DNA of 21,402 nucleotides from CAZVRZ01 sp964629965 (lineage in GTDB: Bacteria; Chloroflexota; Anaerolineae; Anaerolineales; UBA4823): assembly GCA_964629965.1 (NCBI GenBank), contig CAZVRZ010000092.1, positions 1 through 21,402 of the forward strand. The letters run 5' to 3'. The translations under genes were made by a program, and so were the position numbers. Shown here one piece after another: positions 20,601 to 21,402 of this stretch (the stretch's first letter is position 1; each line of letters begins with the position of its first letter). Below the pieces are notes generated by a model. The model worked only from the letters and a program-made list of their open reading frames with translations. It was not told the origin of the DNA and did no database searches.

Positions 20601-21276
20601 CAGCCAGGTTGATGGTATCGCCCATGGCGGTGTATTCCACCCGCAGGTCGCTGCCTACTTCCCCCACCACCACCAGTCCAGTGTTGATACCCACCCGTAC
20701 ATTAAAGCCGAGTATGCCGCGCTTTTCGGCTAATTGCGCCGCGTAGACCTGAGCGCCGCGCACGATCTCCAACGCTGCCCGGCAAGCGCGCTCGGCATCA
20801 TCTTCGTGGGCGATCGGCGCGCCGAAGAAAGCCAGGATAGCGTCGCCCATCAGGCGTGCCAGGGTGCCCTCCTGGTGGTACACCGGTGGAATCAGCACCT
20901 CGAACGCCCCGTTCATGATGTCCAGTACGTCTTCGGGATCCAGGCTCTCGCCCATGGCGGTCGAGCCTTTTACATCGCAGAACAGGATGGTTACCGTGCG
21001 CCGCTCGCCCGCCATGCGATTCTTGCTGCCCAGCAACCGCTCAGCGTATTCTTTCGGCGCCAGGCGCTTGAGCAACTCGGCCGCGCTTTCACGTCTGGCC
21101 GGCTCGGACGGCGGCGCACTGGGTGCTTCTACTTTTGTACCGCACTCCAGGCAAAATTTGGCAACTGCGGGCAGTTCGGCGCCGCAGTTGGCGCAGGCCC
21201 GTGCCAATTTCGCACCGCATTCCAGGCAGAACCTGGCTTTATCGGGGTTTTCTGCATGGCAAGCTGGACATTGCAT
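17635..21276 (-). CDS. Class III nucleotide cyclase with double zinc ribbon, AAA ATPase and TPR array
   Basis: A 1213-residue signalling protein. Two zinc ribbons open it (Cys 3, 6, 17, 20 and 28, 31, 42, 45). The class III cyclase domain spans about 90-275: metal-binding Asp101 (FCDVKGST) and Asp145 (LMGDAILAFFGAP), Asp220 (GDTINLAAR), and the transition-state pair Asn223 and Arg227. The usual substrate lysine four residues before Asp145 is Arg141. An AAA/NACHT-like ATPase follows at about 293-560, with Walker A GEPGVGKS (325-332) and a Walker B-like LLLEDIHWADD. The second half is helical tetratricopeptide repeats. This layout resembles large cyclase-ATPase-TPR regulators where nucleotide binding and protein contacts control cAMP synthesis; whether it makes cAMP is untested. 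AGGGAG precedes the start, and a strong promoter lies upstream. Confidence 0.9.
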   Translation of the reverse strand: MQCPACHAENPDKARFCLECGAKLARACANCGAELPAVAKFCLECGTKVEAPSAPPSEPARRESAAELLKRLAPKEYAERLLGSKNRMAGERRTVTILFCDVKGSTAMGESLDPEDVLDIMNGAFEVLIPPVYHQEGTLARLMGDAILAFFGAPIAHEDDAERACRAALEIVRGAQVYAAQLAEKRGILGFNVRVGINTGLVVVGEVGSDLRVEYTAMGDTINLAARLEQNAPPGGVLIGSDTYERVRASFDLEAQPPLYVKGKTEPVDTFLVHGERKRGFRNLSRGVEGVETRMIGREAELRSLQEAFAAAVEDGERKTVTIIGEPGVGKSRLLLEFERWLETDQSQPAVFWRGNSRAEMQSTPYALWRDLFMQSFGLAEGEAPERRQERFVEQYKAALPGLPEAEAQAHWIGELLGFDFLGSPHLGPQPDAQEVHDRAEGYLLDFFQARTAGSGKRLPTLLLEDIHWADDSSLELLGRLSRRGQHSHGESDGGMLIISLARPTLFERRPHWGEGEAHHQRVHLSLLTPRETRRLVEEVLKKAPSLPPGLREQIASAAEGNPLFVEETIKVLVQQGLIVKDRDQWQVSATNLDGLSLPPTLAGILQARLDGLPVDERIAVQQAAVVGRVFWDQAVAYIARRAGEEAAATEKITVERWLQALREREIIYHLETSQAVGAAEYTFKHAALRDVAYESILKKIRRQYHSWAADWLVGLGKKAGLDGLIAGHLEQTGQAEQALPYLQAAGRQAASRYANAEAEQYFSRALKLLDAQSQTAGNETRWGLLLAREAVYDLTGQREAQVKDLAALEETAQAMGCLVRQAEARLRQAHYDRMVDDYAAAQPAAEQALKLVRQAGDRRLELEALLELGIAWTNLGSFEPAIQALEQARRLAEESQERRSLASSLHDLGLVYYLKGDCERSVELFEQSLKISRELEDRRGEANRLRDLTGTYHALGMFVQAEKNGWQARQIYRDIGDRRSEMIALNNLANIHHTLGQLATARQEFEQAAVMAREVQSKLGEGLAANNVALVLCDLGEAQAAIEQARRAVEISREMEDRVGEGYALAALGLALEEAQQYESARQAHQQASLIRQELGQPALVVDNLAGLARCALAEHNMEAGRRYIEQALEWIAANGLEGVEYPLRVYWNAWQIYQALGEAEKASQALRSGHALLQSWAARIVDESMRHDYLQEIPLHRQICTQANARPGQSG

Positions 21277-21305
21277 CGCCTAGTCTCCCTGGGTAAGCTA
21301 CTCAT

Positions 21306-21334
21306 AGTGTATGGATAATCCCTTGTTTTGTCAA
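21306..21334 (-). promoter_or_regulatory. Promoter of the cyclase gene
   Basis: On the minus strand TTGACA (21334-21329, perfect -35) and TACACT (21311-21306) are 17 bp apart. Transcription would start near 21299, leaving a leader of about 23 nt with AGGGAG before the ATG at 21276. The remaining bases to the right edge show no feature that can be supported. Confidence 0.75.
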
Positions 21335-21402
21335 ACCCCAGGCGAGCAGGGATTTCGAAGCAGTAGAAGAGATTAAAATCAACCCAGCCAAGAAGCCGAA
21401 AA

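Noticed and set aside
21335..21402. A coding fragment at the right edge
   Set aside because: Short open stretches exist on both strands, but no start, ribosome binding site or recognisable motif supports any of them.

Overview
The window looks like a chromosomal piece of a Chloroflexota (Anaerolineae-like) genome. The basis is its moderately high GC, several cytoplasmic proteins opening with zinc ribbons and Pro-rich linkers, a very large cyclase-AAA-TPR signalling protein, and secreted proteins carrying a YLP-type motif near a C-terminal region. This placement is inference from style, not a database match. Two 10-N scaffold gaps (408-417, 924-933) interrupt the first gene. No rRNA, tRNA, CRISPR array, insertion sequence or phage gene was seen.

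Layout. Left block (1-4217, minus strand): a PfkB-family sugar kinase, a class II ketose-bisphosphate aldolase, a zinc-ribbon/Pro-rich protein with a PH-like domain, a zinc-ribbon single-pass membrane protein with an extracytoplasmic beta-sandwich-like domain, and just the first codons of one more gene at the left edge. The kinase and aldolase look like a sugar-phosphate catabolic pair, separated by a strong inverted repeat. Centre (4480-8277, plus strand): an ECF-type sigma factor followed 4 bp later by a 1048-residue single-chain RNA polymerase. A strong bidirectional terminator closes this unit. Then come a leaderless SGNH-like lipoprotein gene and a glycogen phosphorylase (both minus), an MFS transporter (plus), an AIM24-family protein (minus), a secreted beta-helix protein (plus), and a 1213-residue zinc-ribbon/class III cyclase/AAA/TPR protein (minus).

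The standout is the sigma/polymerase pair. The second protein carries, in order along one chain, recognisable RpoB motifs (protrusion, rifampicin region, CPxETPE, NRxLMxANxQRQA, MEDAIVLSE, GDRxxxRHGxKG, PVTVG) and then RpoC motifs (N-terminal clamp strand, clamp helices, QRTP, the catalytic NADFDGD, funnel, AQIRQ of the bridge helix). It is under half the combined size of RpoB plus RpoC. By motif alignment it lacks most of the beta lobe, the beta flap, the beta' zinc ribbon, most of the rim helices, the trigger loop and the jaw. A candidate ECF-type promoter (GAACCT-N16-GTCTTA) sits directly before the sigma gene, suggesting autoregulation. The pair is best read as a dedicated, minimised transcription machine (sigma plus fused beta-beta') encoded beside, not instead of, the housekeeping enzyme. 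That role is inference.
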